The notes under the pieces were generated by a model. That model did no database searches. It was not told the DNA's origin and saw nothing but the letters and a program-made list of their open reading frames with translations. A stretch of DNA of 64,000 bases from Flavobacterium dauae (GTDB lineage: Bacteria; Bacteroidota; Bacteroidia; Flavobacteriales; Flavobacteriaceae), in NCBI RefSeq assembly GCF_004151275.2, contig NZ_CP130821.1:2480001-2544000 (forward strand), read 5' to 3'. Position 1 is the stretch's first letter. Every line of letters begins with the position of its first letter. A program made the position numbers and the translations under genes. Below are positions 1 to 9,191 of this stretch, piece after piece.

Positions 1-5
1 TTAAA

Positions 6-31
6 AAATACTTACAAATCTGCAAGTATTT
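6..31 (-). terminator. weak intrinsic terminator downstream of the flippase gene
   Basis: An 8-bp inverted repeat (AAATACTT at 6-13, AAGTATTT at 24-31) with a 10-nt loop is followed on the minus strand by a run of six T. It lies about 140 bases beyond the stop of the minus-strand flippase gene. The stretch 1-169 shows no coding sequence I can support. Confidence 0.4.
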
Positions 32-169
32 CTTTGATGATGCTATGGTTATTAAAACCTTACAAAGGTTAAAAGTTATGCAAGTAAGTTAAAGCTAACA
101 GCATCAAAACACTGCTAGTTTTATAGATTTAAAATTCGTACAGCATAATGAAAATGATGTAAAAACACA

Positions 170-1639
170 CTACTTTTTAAACACGCGATTTTTAATTTTA
201 CTAATATTTTGGTTTAATTCGGGAACCCAACCAGTGAGATAAACAAGCAATGTAAATGCTGTTACAAAAAAAGTGCAACGAACAATAAAATCAAATCTTT
301 TAAAAACATCTAAAGGCAAGCTATATGCAACAGCAATTAACAAAACACTACTTGCTATTGTTTTTAAGTACTTGGTATTTATGGGCAGCAAACCAAACTT
401 TTTGTAAATAAACCACATTTTACTAGCATTAAAAACAAGTAATGCAAAAAACGATGCGTATGCTACACCAATGATTCCGAAACTGGTTTGAGTTAAAATG
501 TAATAATTCAGTCCAATATTTACAACTGCCAACAATAAAATGGCTACTAAATTAAAACGGTAAAATTTTGAGTAGGCAATAATTTCGGTATTAAAACCAG
601 TTGCCATATTTAGTACTACATTTCCGCCTAAAATATATAATATTGGTAAAACAGGCAGTAATTTATCAGCTGTTGGCAAGATCTCGAAAAAATCTTTCAT
701 TCCTAAAATTACGCAGCCATATAGCAAGATCCCTATAAAAAACAGGTTTTTGGCAACATCGGCATACTTAATCTTTAAAACCGATAAATCATTTTTCTTT
801 AATGATTCGGATATCAAAGGACTGTATAACGCAAAAACTCCTGCCGCAGGAATCATTAAGGCATTTGCCAGATTTACTCCAATATTAAAATCTCCGTTAG
901 CTGCATTCGATAAGAATTCCGGAATCATAACCGAATCAATCCTAAAGGCAAAAAAAGATCCTAAACTTGCCGAAAAAGCATACAAACTATATTGGTAATA
1001 CTGCTTTTTGGGTATTTCTTGAAACAGATCTTTATAGTTTAAAGTATAAACAGGTTTAAAATATTTAAAAAGATAAAGCCCTGTTGCCAGCAACATAATT
1101 GCAAAAGAAAGGGCATAAAAAATCAATCCTTGTGTTTCTGCAAAACCGTAATATAAGATCAATACAAAAGCTAACGGCAAAGTGATTTTAGGAATGATTT
1201 TTTCGTAAAAAGTAGGTACCGCAAGCTTTTGCAAATTGGTTGCCTGTCGTTTAAACAAATCAACATACGCCAGACAAATCGCTATAAAAAAGCCGTAAAT
1301 AAAGTACTGTTTATTTTCCAGCCAATCAAACCAATAAACAATGCTTACACCAATAGCACAGAAAAAAATCATCCAAACAATAGAAATCATGCTGTACGAA
1401 AATAATTTCCGCTGTAATAAATCGTTCAGTTTGGGTTGAAAGTTCAATAAAGCCGTAGATGCTCCCAAAACCATAATGGGGTACAGTATCTGTGCAAAAC
1501 CATCGATAAAACGAATAATTCCAAGTAAATCTTTATCGTACGGATAAATAAAAAGTGTGGACACCGTGCCAATGAGCACGCCGAAATAATTAATCAGCGT
1601 AAACCACAAAGCCTGTTTGCCAGAAAACTTGGTATCCAT
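170..1639 (-). CDS. Wzx-like oligosaccharide flippase (polysaccharide biosynthesis protein)
   Basis: A very hydrophobic protein of about 489 residues with around 12-14 predicted membrane helices and short polar loops. This is the profile of the MATE/MVF-superfamily polysaccharide exporters that move undecaprenyl-linked glycans across the inner membrane. The open frame extends to 1699, but I prefer the ATG at 1637-1639 (protein begins MDTKFSGKQ). The longer version would add a basic, Cys-rich stretch before the first helix, and its upstream end would run into the promoter of the divergent methyltransferase gene. The neighbourhood is full of glycosyltransferases, which fits surface glycan assembly. 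The exact substrate cannot be read from sequence. Family assignment rests on topology and general resemblance, not on a catalytic motif. Confidence 0.82.
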   Translation of the reverse strand: MDTKFSGKQALWFTLINYFGVLIGTVSTLFIYPYDKDLLGIIRFIDGFAQILYPIMVLGASTALLNFQPKLNDLLQRKLFSYSMISIVWMIFFCAIGVSIVYWFDWLENKQYFIYGFFIAICLAYVDLFKRQATNLQKLAVPTFYEKIIPKITLPLAFVLILYYGFAETQGLIFYALSFAIMLLATGLYLFKYFKPVYTLNYKDLFQEIPKKQYYQYSLYAFSASLGSFFAFRIDSVMIPEFLSNAANGDFNIGVNLANALMIPAAGVFALYSPLISESLKKNDLSVLKIKYADVAKNLFFIGILLYGCVILGMKDFFEILPTADKLLPVLPILYILGGNVVLNMATGFNTEIIAYSKFYRFNLVAILLLAVVNIGLNYYILTQTSFGIIGVAYASFFALLVFNASKMWFIYKKFGLLPINTKYLKTIASSVLLIAVAYSLPLDVFKRFDFIVRCTFFVTAFTLLVYLTGWVPELNQNISKIKNRVFKK

Positions 1640-1714
1640 TTTACATTTTTTACAAATATAAACGTTAATCTTTAAATTGATTTTAATTACTTTTACCAAT
1701 CACAATTTTCTATT

Positions 1715-2236
1715 ATGTACGAAAAAACCTATCCCAAACAACGCTTTAAAATTACTATGGATTTTTTATTAGAACACATTTCTAAAGATGCAAAAATTTT
1801 AGATTTAGGTGTAGAAAATCCGCTTTCTAAGTTGATGAAGGAAGACGGTTTTAATGTGCAGAATACTACCGGAGAAGATTTAGACGAAAATCAGGAAGCG
1901 TTAAAACAAACAGATTATGACGTATTAACTGCTTTTGAAATTTTTGAACATTTGTTGAATCCGTACACTGTTTTAAAAAATTGTAAGGCACAAAAAATTG
2001 TAATTTCGATTCCGTTGCGTTTGTGGTTTTCGCCGGCTTATCGCAGTAAAACAGATGTTTGGGACAGACATTATCACGAGTTTGAAGACTGGCAATTGGA
2101 CTGGCTGATTGAAAAATGTGGATACAAAATTACGGCTCGCAAAAAATGGGCACATGCTGTAAATAAAATCGGCATTCGACCATTGCTGCGAAAGTTTACT
2201 CCGCGTTATTATATGATTTTGGCAGAAAAAATGTAG
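1715..2236 (+). CDS. class I SAM-dependent methyltransferase
   Basis: A 173-residue protein with a short Rossmann-type methyltransferase fold. Motif I is degenerate (ILDLGVEN, residues 28-35, in place of the usual DxGxGxG). The post-I acidic position and the DVLTAFEIFEHL segment (about residues 69-80) resemble motif II of glycan-associated methyltransferases. A basic C-terminus ends in FTPRYYMILAEKM. It is one base upstream of the family 2 glycosyltransferase gene on the same strand, so the two are very probably co-transcribed and co-translated, suggesting methylation of a sugar or lipid-linked glycan. The protein is short for the family, and the weak SAM-binding glycine loop leaves some doubt about activity. 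The substrate is unknown. Confidence 0.72.
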   Translation: MYEKTYPKQRFKITMDFLLEHISKDAKILDLGVENPLSKLMKEDGFNVQNTTGEDLDENQEALKQTDYDVLTAFEIFEHLLNPYTVLKNCKAQKIVISIPLRLWFSPAYRSKTDVWDRHYHEFEDWQLDWLIEKCGYKITARKKWAHAVNKIGIRPLLRKFTPRYYMILAEKM

Positions 2237-2237
2237 T

Positions 2238-3086
2238 ATGAAGATTTATTGCGTTATTCCCACTTACAACGAAGAAGCTTTTATTGCCCAAACATTACAT
2301 TCGTTGGTTCAGCAAACCGTTGTACCCGATAAAATTGTGGTGGTAAACGATAATTCTACCGATAGAACTGCTGAAATTATTGCCGATTTTGAACAAAAGT
2401 ACGCGAATATTTCTCAGGTTTTTAACGAGTCTGAAAACAAGCATTTACCCGGAAGCAAGGTTATTAGAGCATTTAACAAAGGTTTTGAAACGTTAGACGA
2501 TTTGTTTGATATTATTGTAAAATTAGATGCCGATTTGATTCTTCCCCCCAATTATTTTGAACGAATTATTGAAACATTCAACAAAAACAACCAAATTGGA
2601 ATGGTTGGTGGTTTTGCGTATATCGAAAAAAACAACGAATGGATTTTAGAGAGTTTAACCGATAAAGATCATATTCGCGGTGCTTTTAAAGCTTATAGAA
2701 AAGAATGTTTCGAGCAAATTGGTGGATTAAAACCTGCTATGGGTTGGGATACGGTTGACGAATTATTGTGCCGTTTTTACAATTGGCAAATTATTACTTT
2801 ACCCGATTTAAAAGTTAAACACCTAAAACCCACAGGAGCTACCTACGATCAATCGGCCCGATACAAACAAGGCGAAGCTTTTTACACTTTGGGTTACGGC
2901 TTTTGGATTACAGCCATTGCAAGTATAAAGTTAGCTCTACGCAAACAAAAACCTTTACTTTTTATTGATTATTTAAAAGGATTTTTTAAAGCAAAACAGG
3001 CTAAAAAACCTTTATTAGTTACCAAAGAACAAGCTAAATTTATACGAAATTATCGCTGGAAAAAGATGAAAGAGAAGTTGTTTTAG
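2238..3086 (+). CDS. family 2 glycosyltransferase
   Basis: A 282-residue GT-A fold enzyme. The N-terminus shows the GT2 nucleotide-sugar start (VIPTYNEE, residues 6-13), followed by VVVNDNSTDRT (about 34-44) and the metal-binding DAD (97-99) in VKLDADLILPPNYF. The acceptor-side WDTVDE segment near residue 180 supplies acidic residues. No membrane segment is evident, so it is probably peripheral at the cytoplasmic face. It is the second gene of a two-gene unit with the methyltransferase and ends 3 bases before the stop of the convergent GtrII-like gene. No hairpin terminator is visible in that tight convergence. Donor and acceptor sugars cannot be inferred. Confidence 0.88.
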   Translation: MKIYCVIPTYNEEAFIAQTLHSLVQQTVVPDKIVVVNDNSTDRTAEIIADFEQKYANISQVFNESENKHLPGSKVIRAFNKGFETLDDLFDIIVKLDADLILPPNYFERIIETFNKNNQIGMVGGFAYIEKNNEWILESLTDKDHIRGAFKAYRKECFEQIGGLKPAMGWDTVDELLCRFYNWQIITLPDLKVKHLKPTGATYDQSARYKQGEAFYTLGYGFWITAIASIKLALRKQKPLLFIDYLKGFFKAKQAKKPLLVTKEQAKFIRNYRWKKMKEKLF

Positions 3087-3089
3087 CTT

Positions 3090-4538
3090 TTAGTTAAACT
3101 CAATCATAAAAAAGCCATTCTCAATTTTATACAAATTATAAACGTACGATTTAAAGATTAATTCTGATTCTTTTTTCAGCTCTGTATAGGGTATAAATTC
3201 AATTGTTTCCTGTAATCCGCTAAACGAAATAACATCTTTTGAAAACCAAGCATTCTGACCAATTTCTTTTAAAACAATCGTTTTTATAAAAGGAAACTGT
3301 TCTAAAATTTTATATGATTTTCGTGCATAACTTATATCTCCCTTAAACATCATTTTTTTTATATGATAAGTTCGTACAACCGAATTTAAATCGTACACAA
3401 ACATTTCCTGATATTCTTTTTGAAACTGTAAGGCGTTAGAAGTCTGAGTCATTAAATTAAAACAGAATATAGTATTTAACATCATTAAAATTCTAAATAT
3501 TCTAAAAAAAACTCCCTTAATATTTCTTGAAAAATAGACCATTGAAAACATAAAAGCTCCAAGTCCGGGCAATGCTCTTAACGGAAGATATTCGGCTTTA
3601 ATAAATAAATTGGGTCCTAAAATTAATATTAGTGCGGTTAGTATTAATAAAAATCGCCCAATGAGTGCTTTTATGATATAAAAAAATGTTTTCTTTTCAA
3701 AAAATAAATCAATAAGAGATATAATGGGTAATAGTAAAAAGGAGATCAGTAAAATATAATAGAATTTATTGTTATACAACAAACTCCAAATTTCTAAGAA
3801 TACCAGGAATTTTTCTATAATCACTTGTTTAAAACCCGGCTGTAATAGGATGAGTTCCATTCTATAATCATTCACCCCAAGGTTTAACACTGTTTTTGTT
3901 AAATAATAAAGCAAACCACCTATTGCAAAAGATAATATCATCAATAAAAAACTAATGATAAGATTCTTTAATTCATTTTTTTCAAAATAATTATATAAGT
4001 AAACAATTCCTAAAGAAAAAAATATGGAAACAGATGGTTGAAACAAACCTAAGGTTAAAAAAAAGCAAATACCGGAAACTGTAACAAAACGTTTCTTATT
4101 GAAAAAAAACACAAACGGAACAACCATAAAAAAAATAGACAACGACATAAAGAACACATCATATCTATAAGGAAGATTAGCCAAATAAAAAGGCGAAATT
4201 AATAGTAATAACGAAGACCATTTAAACTTCCTCTCCTTTTCAATACCCCATATTTCACATAAAACATATCCGGTAAATCCTAATACCAAGGCAGACAAAA
4301 TAAGGCTGTAAGGATATAGGCTAAATGTGAAATTAGAAAATGATGTTATTTTTGTAATCCAATTATTTACAAATCGGGCATCGTGATTCCAACCATGTCC
4401 AAACAGAATTCTTGAATGATCATCACTATAATAAACATTTGCAATTAATAATGGTAAAACATAAAACACACTTATAATCAACGTAAGATTCAATGATCTT
4501 TTATCTTTTAAGAGTTCGTTGAATTCTTTTATTTTCAT
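3090..4538 (-). CDS. GtrII-like membrane glucosyltransferase, second copy
   Basis: A 482-residue polytopic membrane protein with about 10-12 helices. After the first helix it has an extracytoplasmic loop with an Asp pair (DD39-40) and the pattern YYSDDHSR...GW..DARF. This is the hallmark of GtrII-type (GT-C like) enzymes that transfer glucose from a polyprenyl-phosphate carrier to O-antigen. The C-terminal third is a soluble, non-membrane tail. It is the last gene of the minus-strand operon gtrB-like - gtrII-like - gtrII-like, 32 bases after the upstream copy. It shares topology and the DD/W/DxRF loop with that copy but is strongly diverged, so the two probably act at different positions or on different acceptors. 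Confidence 0.76.
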   Translation of the reverse strand: MKIKEFNELLKDKRSLNLTLIISVFYVLPLLIANVYYSDDHSRILFGHGWNHDARFVNNWITKITSFSNFTFSLYPYSLILSALVLGFTGYVLCEIWGIEKERKFKWSSLLLLISPFYLANLPYRYDVFFMSLSIFFMVVPFVFFFNKKRFVTVSGICFFLTLGLFQPSVSIFFSLGIVYLYNYFEKNELKNLIISFLLMILSFAIGGLLYYLTKTVLNLGVNDYRMELILLQPGFKQVIIEKFLVFLEIWSLLYNNKFYYILLISFLLLPIISLIDLFFEKKTFFYIIKALIGRFLLILTALILILGPNLFIKAEYLPLRALPGLGAFMFSMVYFSRNIKGVFFRIFRILMMLNTIFCFNLMTQTSNALQFQKEYQEMFVYDLNSVVRTYHIKKMMFKGDISYARKSYKILEQFPFIKTIVLKEIGQNAWFSKDVISFSGLQETIEFIPYTELKKESELIFKSYVYNLYKIENGFFMIEFN

Positions 4539-4570
4539 TCTTTAATTATTTTAAGTGACTATAAGTAATG

Positions 4571-6058
4571 TTAATGAAACTCTATTAACGCATACGGTGG
4601 TTGTATTCGCAAAGTGTAATATTTATTTTGCTGTATTATGGGTAAATTTTCTTTGTTTGATACAACATGCTCTCTTTCTTCTCCAAAAACATACGTATTT
4701 GACATTATACCGAATTTATTCATACGGATAATTCCCCAATAAAAACTATAATTTTCATAGAGCGGTGCCAATTTATAAATAAAAGGCATTGTACCGTAAT
4801 TCACAGTTGCGTTTCGTGGCGCGTATTGAATTTGTCCGTCGATCACTAACTTTAAATCATTGTGTTTTAGGATTTCAGGAGCTACCATAGAGATTATAAA
4901 ATCTGAATATTCGTCTTGATTTTTAAGAAAAATACCCAATTGCGACGAAATTACAAAAGAATAGAAAAACAATGGCAAGAAAGCAAAGTACCCTGTTAAC
5001 TGAAATTTTTTAGGAAGTTGTATTACAGCATAAAACAAGAGTAGTAAAACAAAAGAAAAACCTATTAAACTCCGCGGACTCCAACGTGGTTCCATAACCA
5101 CTAAATTTATACTTACTGCCAACAAAACTATAAACAGCACCAAAAATACAGTAAGCAAAATATTTAAAATAGTTCTGTTACTGTTTCTTTTAACATATAA
5201 AAAAGCCCCTAAGCCTGAAACTACGGCAATACAAGCTATTATTAACGAAATATTATAAGACGATTTTATTAAACTAAACAACAGGTCTTTAAACCCATTC
5301 CATCGTTGTTTTAATAAATTATAAAAATCCGGATTGCCGAAAATAAATTCACTTCGTTGGGTATCAACCATCGTAATTCCCGATTGTTTTAGACAGAATT
5401 GATAAAACAAAAAAGCTAAAACAAAACTTACCAAGGCTAAGCTTCCGTTGATTAAAATTTGTTTATACTGATTGGTCCAAACATCTTTAATTAAAAAAAC
5501 ACACAGAATAATTGCATAAGAAAGTGCAGTAGTTTGATAAAAACCGAAAATTAAAAACAAAAATAAGAAGCTGGTTATAAAAAACTTTATTTTGTGCTTA
5601 TACCAGATAAATGGTAATACAGCACAAAATATGGAAAGCGAAATGGGTAAACAATCAAACTTATAGGTTAATATTTCTAATAAAAACGGACAAGTAGCTA
5701 TTATTAAACCCGAGAAAGTTAACTGAATTTTATCGCGAATACCTAAAATGTAACTTAATATAAAGCCGCTTAAGCTTAATAAAAAAGTACTGAAAATAGT
5801 AGAATATGGAAACAAACTGTATACCACCCTACTTTGATTTGAAAGTAAGTGCATTAGTTTTGATGAGATAAATCTGCCGTCTCTATTCCAATTGTATCCT
5901 TCAACCGTTCGGTTCATATCGTCAATATAAAACGTATTTGCCAAAATTACCGGCAAAATATAAAAGAAACTGGCTACAAAAAGAATTAAAACAATCTTTT
6001 TATATGATAATTTATTAAACCAAATTTGACTTTTAAAAAAATGATTCCTAATTTCCAT
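4571..6058 (-). CDS. GtrII-like membrane glucosyltransferase, first copy
   Basis: A 495-residue multi-spanning membrane protein. The first periplasmic loop carries FYIDDMNR...YNWNRDGRF (DD46-47), matching the conserved acidic loop of GtrII-like glucosyltransferases. The first ~20 residues are basic and cytoplasmic, and the C-terminal ~110 residues form a soluble tail. The start ATG lies inside the 3' end of the gtrB-like gene, an 11-base overlap in a different frame, so translational coupling is likely. By analogy with serotype-conversion systems, the GtrB-like partner charges a polyprenyl phosphate with sugar and this protein transfers it on the outside. Assignment is by motif and topology only; other GT-C enzymes would look similar. 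Confidence 0.78.
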   Translation of the reverse strand: MEIRNHFFKSQIWFNKLSYKKIVLILFVASFFYILPVILANTFYIDDMNRTVEGYNWNRDGRFISSKLMHLLSNQSRVVYSLFPYSTIFSTFLLSLSGFILSYILGIRDKIQLTFSGLIIATCPFLLEILTYKFDCLPISLSIFCAVLPFIWYKHKIKFFITSFLFLFLIFGFYQTTALSYAIILCVFLIKDVWTNQYKQILINGSLALVSFVLAFLFYQFCLKQSGITMVDTQRSEFIFGNPDFYNLLKQRWNGFKDLLFSLIKSSYNISLIIACIAVVSGLGAFLYVKRNSNRTILNILLTVFLVLFIVLLAVSINLVVMEPRWSPRSLIGFSFVLLLLFYAVIQLPKKFQLTGYFAFLPLFFYSFVISSQLGIFLKNQDEYSDFIISMVAPEILKHNDLKLVIDGQIQYAPRNATVNYGTMPFIYKLAPLYENYSFYWGIIRMNKFGIMSNTYVFGEEREHVVSNKENLPIIQQNKYYTLRIQPPYALIEFH

Positions 6059-6986
6059 TTATTTTCTTTTTAATAATATATTTTGGTCTGCGTTTGGTTT
6101 CTAAATAGGTTCTGCCTAAATATTCACCTAACACTCCAATGCCTATTAACTGTACACCGCCAAAAAACAAAATCGCGACCATTAACGAAGCGTAACCCGA
6201 TGCACTGATGCCAAAAAACAGTTTTTCAACAATGATTTTTAATCCGTATAAAAAGGATATTAGGGCAATGATGCTTCCAAAATACGTCCATACTTTTAAG
6301 GGTAATGTAGAAAAAGACGTAATTCCCTGAACGGCTAAATTCCATAATTTAATGTAATTAAACTTGGTTTTACCTTCTTTACGGCTTGGTCGCGTGTAAT
6401 TAATCACTGTGGTTTCAAACCCAACCCAGCTCATTAATCCTTTCATAAAAAGCTGATTTTCCTGTAAACTCACAATCTCATTTACAACCTGTCGGGTCAT
6501 TAATCTGAAATCACCTACGTTTTCTTCCAATTTCAACGTTGACATTTTATTGTTCAAGCGGTAAAACCATTGAGCCGAAAGTCTTTTTACAAACGTATCG
6601 GTACCTCTGTTAGCTCTTCTTGCTAAAACAACATCGGCTCCCTTTTCGTAAGCAGTAATCATTTCAAAAATCAATTCAAACGGATCTTGTAAATCAACAT
6701 CCATAGGAATCATCAAATCTCCTTCGGCATGTTCCAAACCGGCAAACAAAGCAGCTTCTTTTCCAAAATTCCTCGAAAAAAACAACGCACTGCAATTGTT
6801 GTTTTCTTTTACCAAACGTTGTAAAATACCTGCTGTTTTATCTTTGCTGCCGTCATCAACAAACAACACATTGGCATGATAATTTTTAGTTGATAAAATA
6901 TCTTGGAATTTAAGAAATTCATCAAAAAAAACATCAATGCTCGCTTCTTCGTTATAAACCGGAACAATTATACAGATTTGCTTCAT
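6048..6986 (-). CDS. GtrB/DPM1-like polyprenyl-phosphate glycosyltransferase
   Basis: A 312-residue family 2 glycosyltransferase. The N-terminus reads IIVPVYNEE, followed by VLFVDDGSKDKT and DVDLQDPFE, the metal/nucleotide sites typical of dolichol/bactoprenol-phosphate sugar synthases. Two C-terminal helices (about residues 225-295) anchor it in the membrane, as in GtrB. I use the ATG at 6984-6986; an upstream frame extension to 7013 adds nine residues with no clear role. It is the first gene of an operon with two GtrII-like transferases. Inference: it makes polyprenyl-phosphate-glucose (or another hexose) that both downstream enzymes could use. No GtrA-like small flippase is present in the window. 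Confidence 0.88.
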   Translation of the reverse strand: MKQICIIVPVYNEEASIDVFFDEFLKFQDILSTKNYHANVLFVDDGSKDKTAGILQRLVKENNNCSALFFSRNFGKEAALFAGLEHAEGDLMIPMDVDLQDPFELIFEMITAYEKGADVVLARRANRGTDTFVKRLSAQWFYRLNNKMSTLKLEENVGDFRLMTRQVVNEIVSLQENQLFMKGLMSWVGFETTVINYTRPSRKEGKTKFNYIKLWNLAVQGITSFSTLPLKVWTYFGSIIALISFLYGLKIIVEKLFFGISASGYASLMVAILFFGGVQLIGIGVLGEYLGRTYLETKRRPKYIIKKKINGN

Positions 6987-7097
6987 AAATAAGTGCCATT
7001 TATAGCAAGTCAAAAATACATTTTTTAAGCTATAACTTTTACTTTTATCAAACCAAAATAAAATTTATTTGGTAATTTAGCACATTAAAACGATTTT

Positions 7098-7838
7098 ATG
7101 ATTAAAATGTTAAGCAACATTGGGAAGTACTTCATTATGCTGGGCGAAATTTTTCGCAGACCAACAAAATGGCGTATCATGAAAAATCTGATTTTTAAGG
7201 AAATCGACGAATTAATCATTGGTTCTTTGGGAATTGTGGCATTTTTATCATTTTTCATTGGTGCGGTTGTTACCATACAAACAGCTTTAAACTTAAACAA
7301 CCCCATTATTCCTAAATATTTAATTGGTTTTACAGCAAGGCAGTCTATTATTTTAGAATTTTCGCCTACATTTGTATCAATTATCATGGCTGGTAGAATG
7401 GGTTCTTATATCACATCAAGTATTGGAACCATGCGGGTTACCGAACAAATTGATGCCTTAGAAGTAATGGGTATTAATCCGTTAAATTATCTGGTTTTCC
7501 CTAAATTGATCGCCTCTATAACCTACCCTTTTGTTATTGCATTAAGTATGTTTATCGGAATTTTTGGTGGCTATTTTGCAGGGTCTTTTGGCGGATATTT
7601 AGCAGCCGAAGAATTTGTAAAAGGTTTGCAAGACGATTTTACACCTTTTCATATAGTTTATGCCTTTATAAAAACGGCCGTTTTTGGATTTATTTTGGCA
7701 ACTGTTCCTTCATTTTACGGATATTATATGGAAGGCGGTGCACTTGAAGTTGGTAAGGCATCTACCAAATCATTCGTATGGACATCGGTTGCAATTATTG
7801 TCTGCAATTATGTTTTAACACAAATACTGCTAACCTAA
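7098..7838 (+). CDS. mlaE: MlaE-family ABC transporter permease
   Basis: A 246-residue membrane protein of the MlaE/YrbE permease family, the inner-membrane core of phospholipid (Mce-type) transport between inner and outer membranes. Typical features are the amphipathic N-terminal interfacial helix, the EFSPTFVSIIMAGRMGS segment (about residues 87-105) and EQIDALEVMGINPLNYLVFPK (about 117-137), the coupling region conserved in MlaE proteins. Around five membrane helices follow the family layout. The stop codon overlaps the start of mlaF by one base (TAATG), so the two subunits are translationally coupled. The MCE-domain protein that completes the system is not adjacent and must be encoded elsewhere. 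Confidence 0.93.
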   Translation: MIKMLSNIGKYFIMLGEIFRRPTKWRIMKNLIFKEIDELIIGSLGIVAFLSFFIGAVVTIQTALNLNNPIIPKYLIGFTARQSIILEFSPTFVSIIMAGRMGSYITSSIGTMRVTEQIDALEVMGINPLNYLVFPKLIASITYPFVIALSMFIGIFGGYFAGSFGGYLAAEEFVKGLQDDFTPFHIVYAFIKTAVFGFILATVPSFYGYYMEGGALEVGKASTKSFVWTSVAIIVCNYVLTQILLT

Positions 7839-8602
7839 TGATAGAAGTAAAAAACTTAAAAAAGTCTTTTGACGGAAAAGAGGTTTTAAAAGGCATTACT
7901 ACAACCTACGAAGCCGGTAAAACCAACTTGATTATAGGTCAGTCTGGTTCCGGTAAAACCGTAATGCTTAAAACGTTGTTAGGAGTTCACATTCCTGATA
8001 GCGGACAGATTTTGTTCGATGGAAGAGATTTTTCTACATTAGATCCCAACGAAAAGCGTACATTGAGAACCGAAATGGGAATGGTTTTTCAAGGAAGCGC
8101 CTTGTTTGATTCTATGACTGTGGAAGAAAATATTGGTTTTCCGCTAAAAATGTTTACTACCAAAACAAATGCCGAAATACGTGACCGCGTTCAGGAAGTT
8201 ATTGATCGTGTAAAACTGATTGATGCCAACAAAAAAATGCCCTCGGAAATTTCGGGTGGTATGCAAAAACGTGTTGCCATTGCACGTGCCATTGTAAACA
8301 ATCCTAAATACTTGTTTTGCGATGAACCAAACTCGGGGTTAGATCCTAAAACATCGATCGTTATCGACGAGTTGATTCAAGAAATCACTCACGAATACAA
8401 TATTACAACGGTAATTAACACCCACGATATGAACTCAGTTTTACAGATTGGCGAGCATATTTGTTTTTTAAAAGACGGAAAACTGGTTTGGGAAGGAAAC
8501 AGCACAGAAATTATGAAAACCGATAACGAGGATATTGTTGATTTTGTGTATTCGTCTGAATTGTTAAAAGAGATTCGCAGATTTCACACAAATAAAAAAT
8601 AA
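7838..8602 (+). CDS. mlaF: MlaF-family ABC transporter ATP-binding protein
   Basis: A 254-residue cytoplasmic ATPase pairing with the MlaE permease. Walker A is GQSGSGKT (34-41), the Q-loop lies near VFQGSALFDSMTV (83-94), the ABC signature is ISGGMQKR (138-145) and Walker B is YLFCDEPNSGLDP (158-170). Walker B ends in DEPNSG instead of the usual DEPT/DEPF, a variant seen in Mla-type ATPases. An in-frame extension upstream to 7778 lies inside mlaE and is not credible; the ATG at 7838 overlaps the mlaE stop by one base. An intrinsic terminator starts at the stop codon, so mlaEF forms its own transcription unit. Confidence 0.94.
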   Translation: MIEVKNLKKSFDGKEVLKGITTTYEAGKTNLIIGQSGSGKTVMLKTLLGVHIPDSGQILFDGRDFSTLDPNEKRTLRTEMGMVFQGSALFDSMTVEENIGFPLKMFTTKTNAEIRDRVQEVIDRVKLIDANKKMPSEISGGMQKRVAIARAIVNNPKYLFCDEPNSGLDPKTSIVIDELIQEITHEYNITTVINTHDMNSVLQIGEHICFLKDGKLVWEGNSTEIMKTDNEDIVDFVYSSELLKEIRRFHTNKK

Positions 8603-8625
8603 TCGGGATTTTTTCTCGATTTTTT
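8601..8625 (+). terminator. intrinsic terminator after mlaF
   Basis: An 8-bp stem (AATCGGGA at 8601-8608 with TCTCGATT at 8614-8621, one G-T pair) with a 5-nt loop and a following T run. It begins inside the mlaF stop codon and separates mlaEF from the next gene. Confidence 0.7.
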
Positions 8626-8647
8626 GTTCGATTTAAATTGATAAAAT

Positions 8648-9160
8648 ATGTTTTCGTTTTTTAAAAGCAGTATCGAAAAAGATTTGATAAAACTGGGTTT
8701 TGGCGAATTGGTTAATGGCTACAAGTTAAAAGTTAAAACCAACCAATGGACTAAACAGCAATATAAAGATGCGTTAAAAAGTTTACACGCCAAACACAAA
8801 AACCAGATCAACAACATTGACAATGTAAATGTGGCAACCCGGCAATCGTTTGATGTTGATGATTCTATTGTACCACTAAACCTGCAAAATATTCAGCAGG
8901 AATTTATAGATTACGATTACATTTACAGCACCCTGCTTTTTGAATACAACAGCAACAAACGCATTCATAGCAAAGCATTGCATCAGCTTGATAAATTGTT
9001 GCACGAAAACTACCCCGATGCAATTATTTTGAAACCCGAAGAAGAAAAATTACAAAAGCTTCATTTACGCGATTTAATTAACGAGGCTACTTTACCGTTT
9101 TCAACTGAAAACAAGAATTATTTAAAAGCTGTTTTTAATGAGCTTCAAAAAAGATTATAA
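8648..9160 (+). CDS. hypothetical protein, unknown function
   Basis: I do not recognise this 170-residue protein. It is highly charged and rich in Lys, Asn, Gln and Leu, with no signal peptide, membrane helix or Cys/His metal motif. The predicted content is mostly helical: a helical N-terminal 50 residues, a polar DVDDSIVPLNL linker around residues 75-85, and an amphipathic helical C-terminal half ending ELQKRL. It starts 45 bases after mlaF but beyond that gene's terminator, and it shares a bidirectional terminator with the convergent manC. Codon use looks like the neighbours, so it is probably a real cytoplasmic protein rather than a chance frame. Confidence 0.7.
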   Translation: MFSFFKSSIEKDLIKLGFGELVNGYKLKVKTNQWTKQQYKDALKSLHAKHKNQINNIDNVNVATRQSFDVDDSIVPLNLQNIQQEFIDYDYIYSTLLFEYNSNKRIHSKALHQLDKLLHENYPDAIILKPEEEKLQKLHLRDLINEATLPFSTENKNYLKAVFNELQKRL

Positions 9161-9163
9161 AAC

Positions 9164-9191
9164 AAAAAGTCGGAATTTATTCCGACTTTTT
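9164..9191. terminator. bidirectional terminator between the hypothetical gene and manC
   Basis: A perfect 12-bp inverted repeat (AAAAAGTCGGAA at 9164-9175, TTCCGACTTTTT at 9180-9191) with a 4-nt loop and T runs in both directions. It covers the stop and last codons of manC, so one hairpin serves both convergent genes. Confidence 0.88.

Noticed and set aside
56..70. AACCTT-ACA-AAGGTT hairpin near the left end
   Set aside because: Six base pairs with a three-base loop and no context; likely chance in AT-rich sequence.
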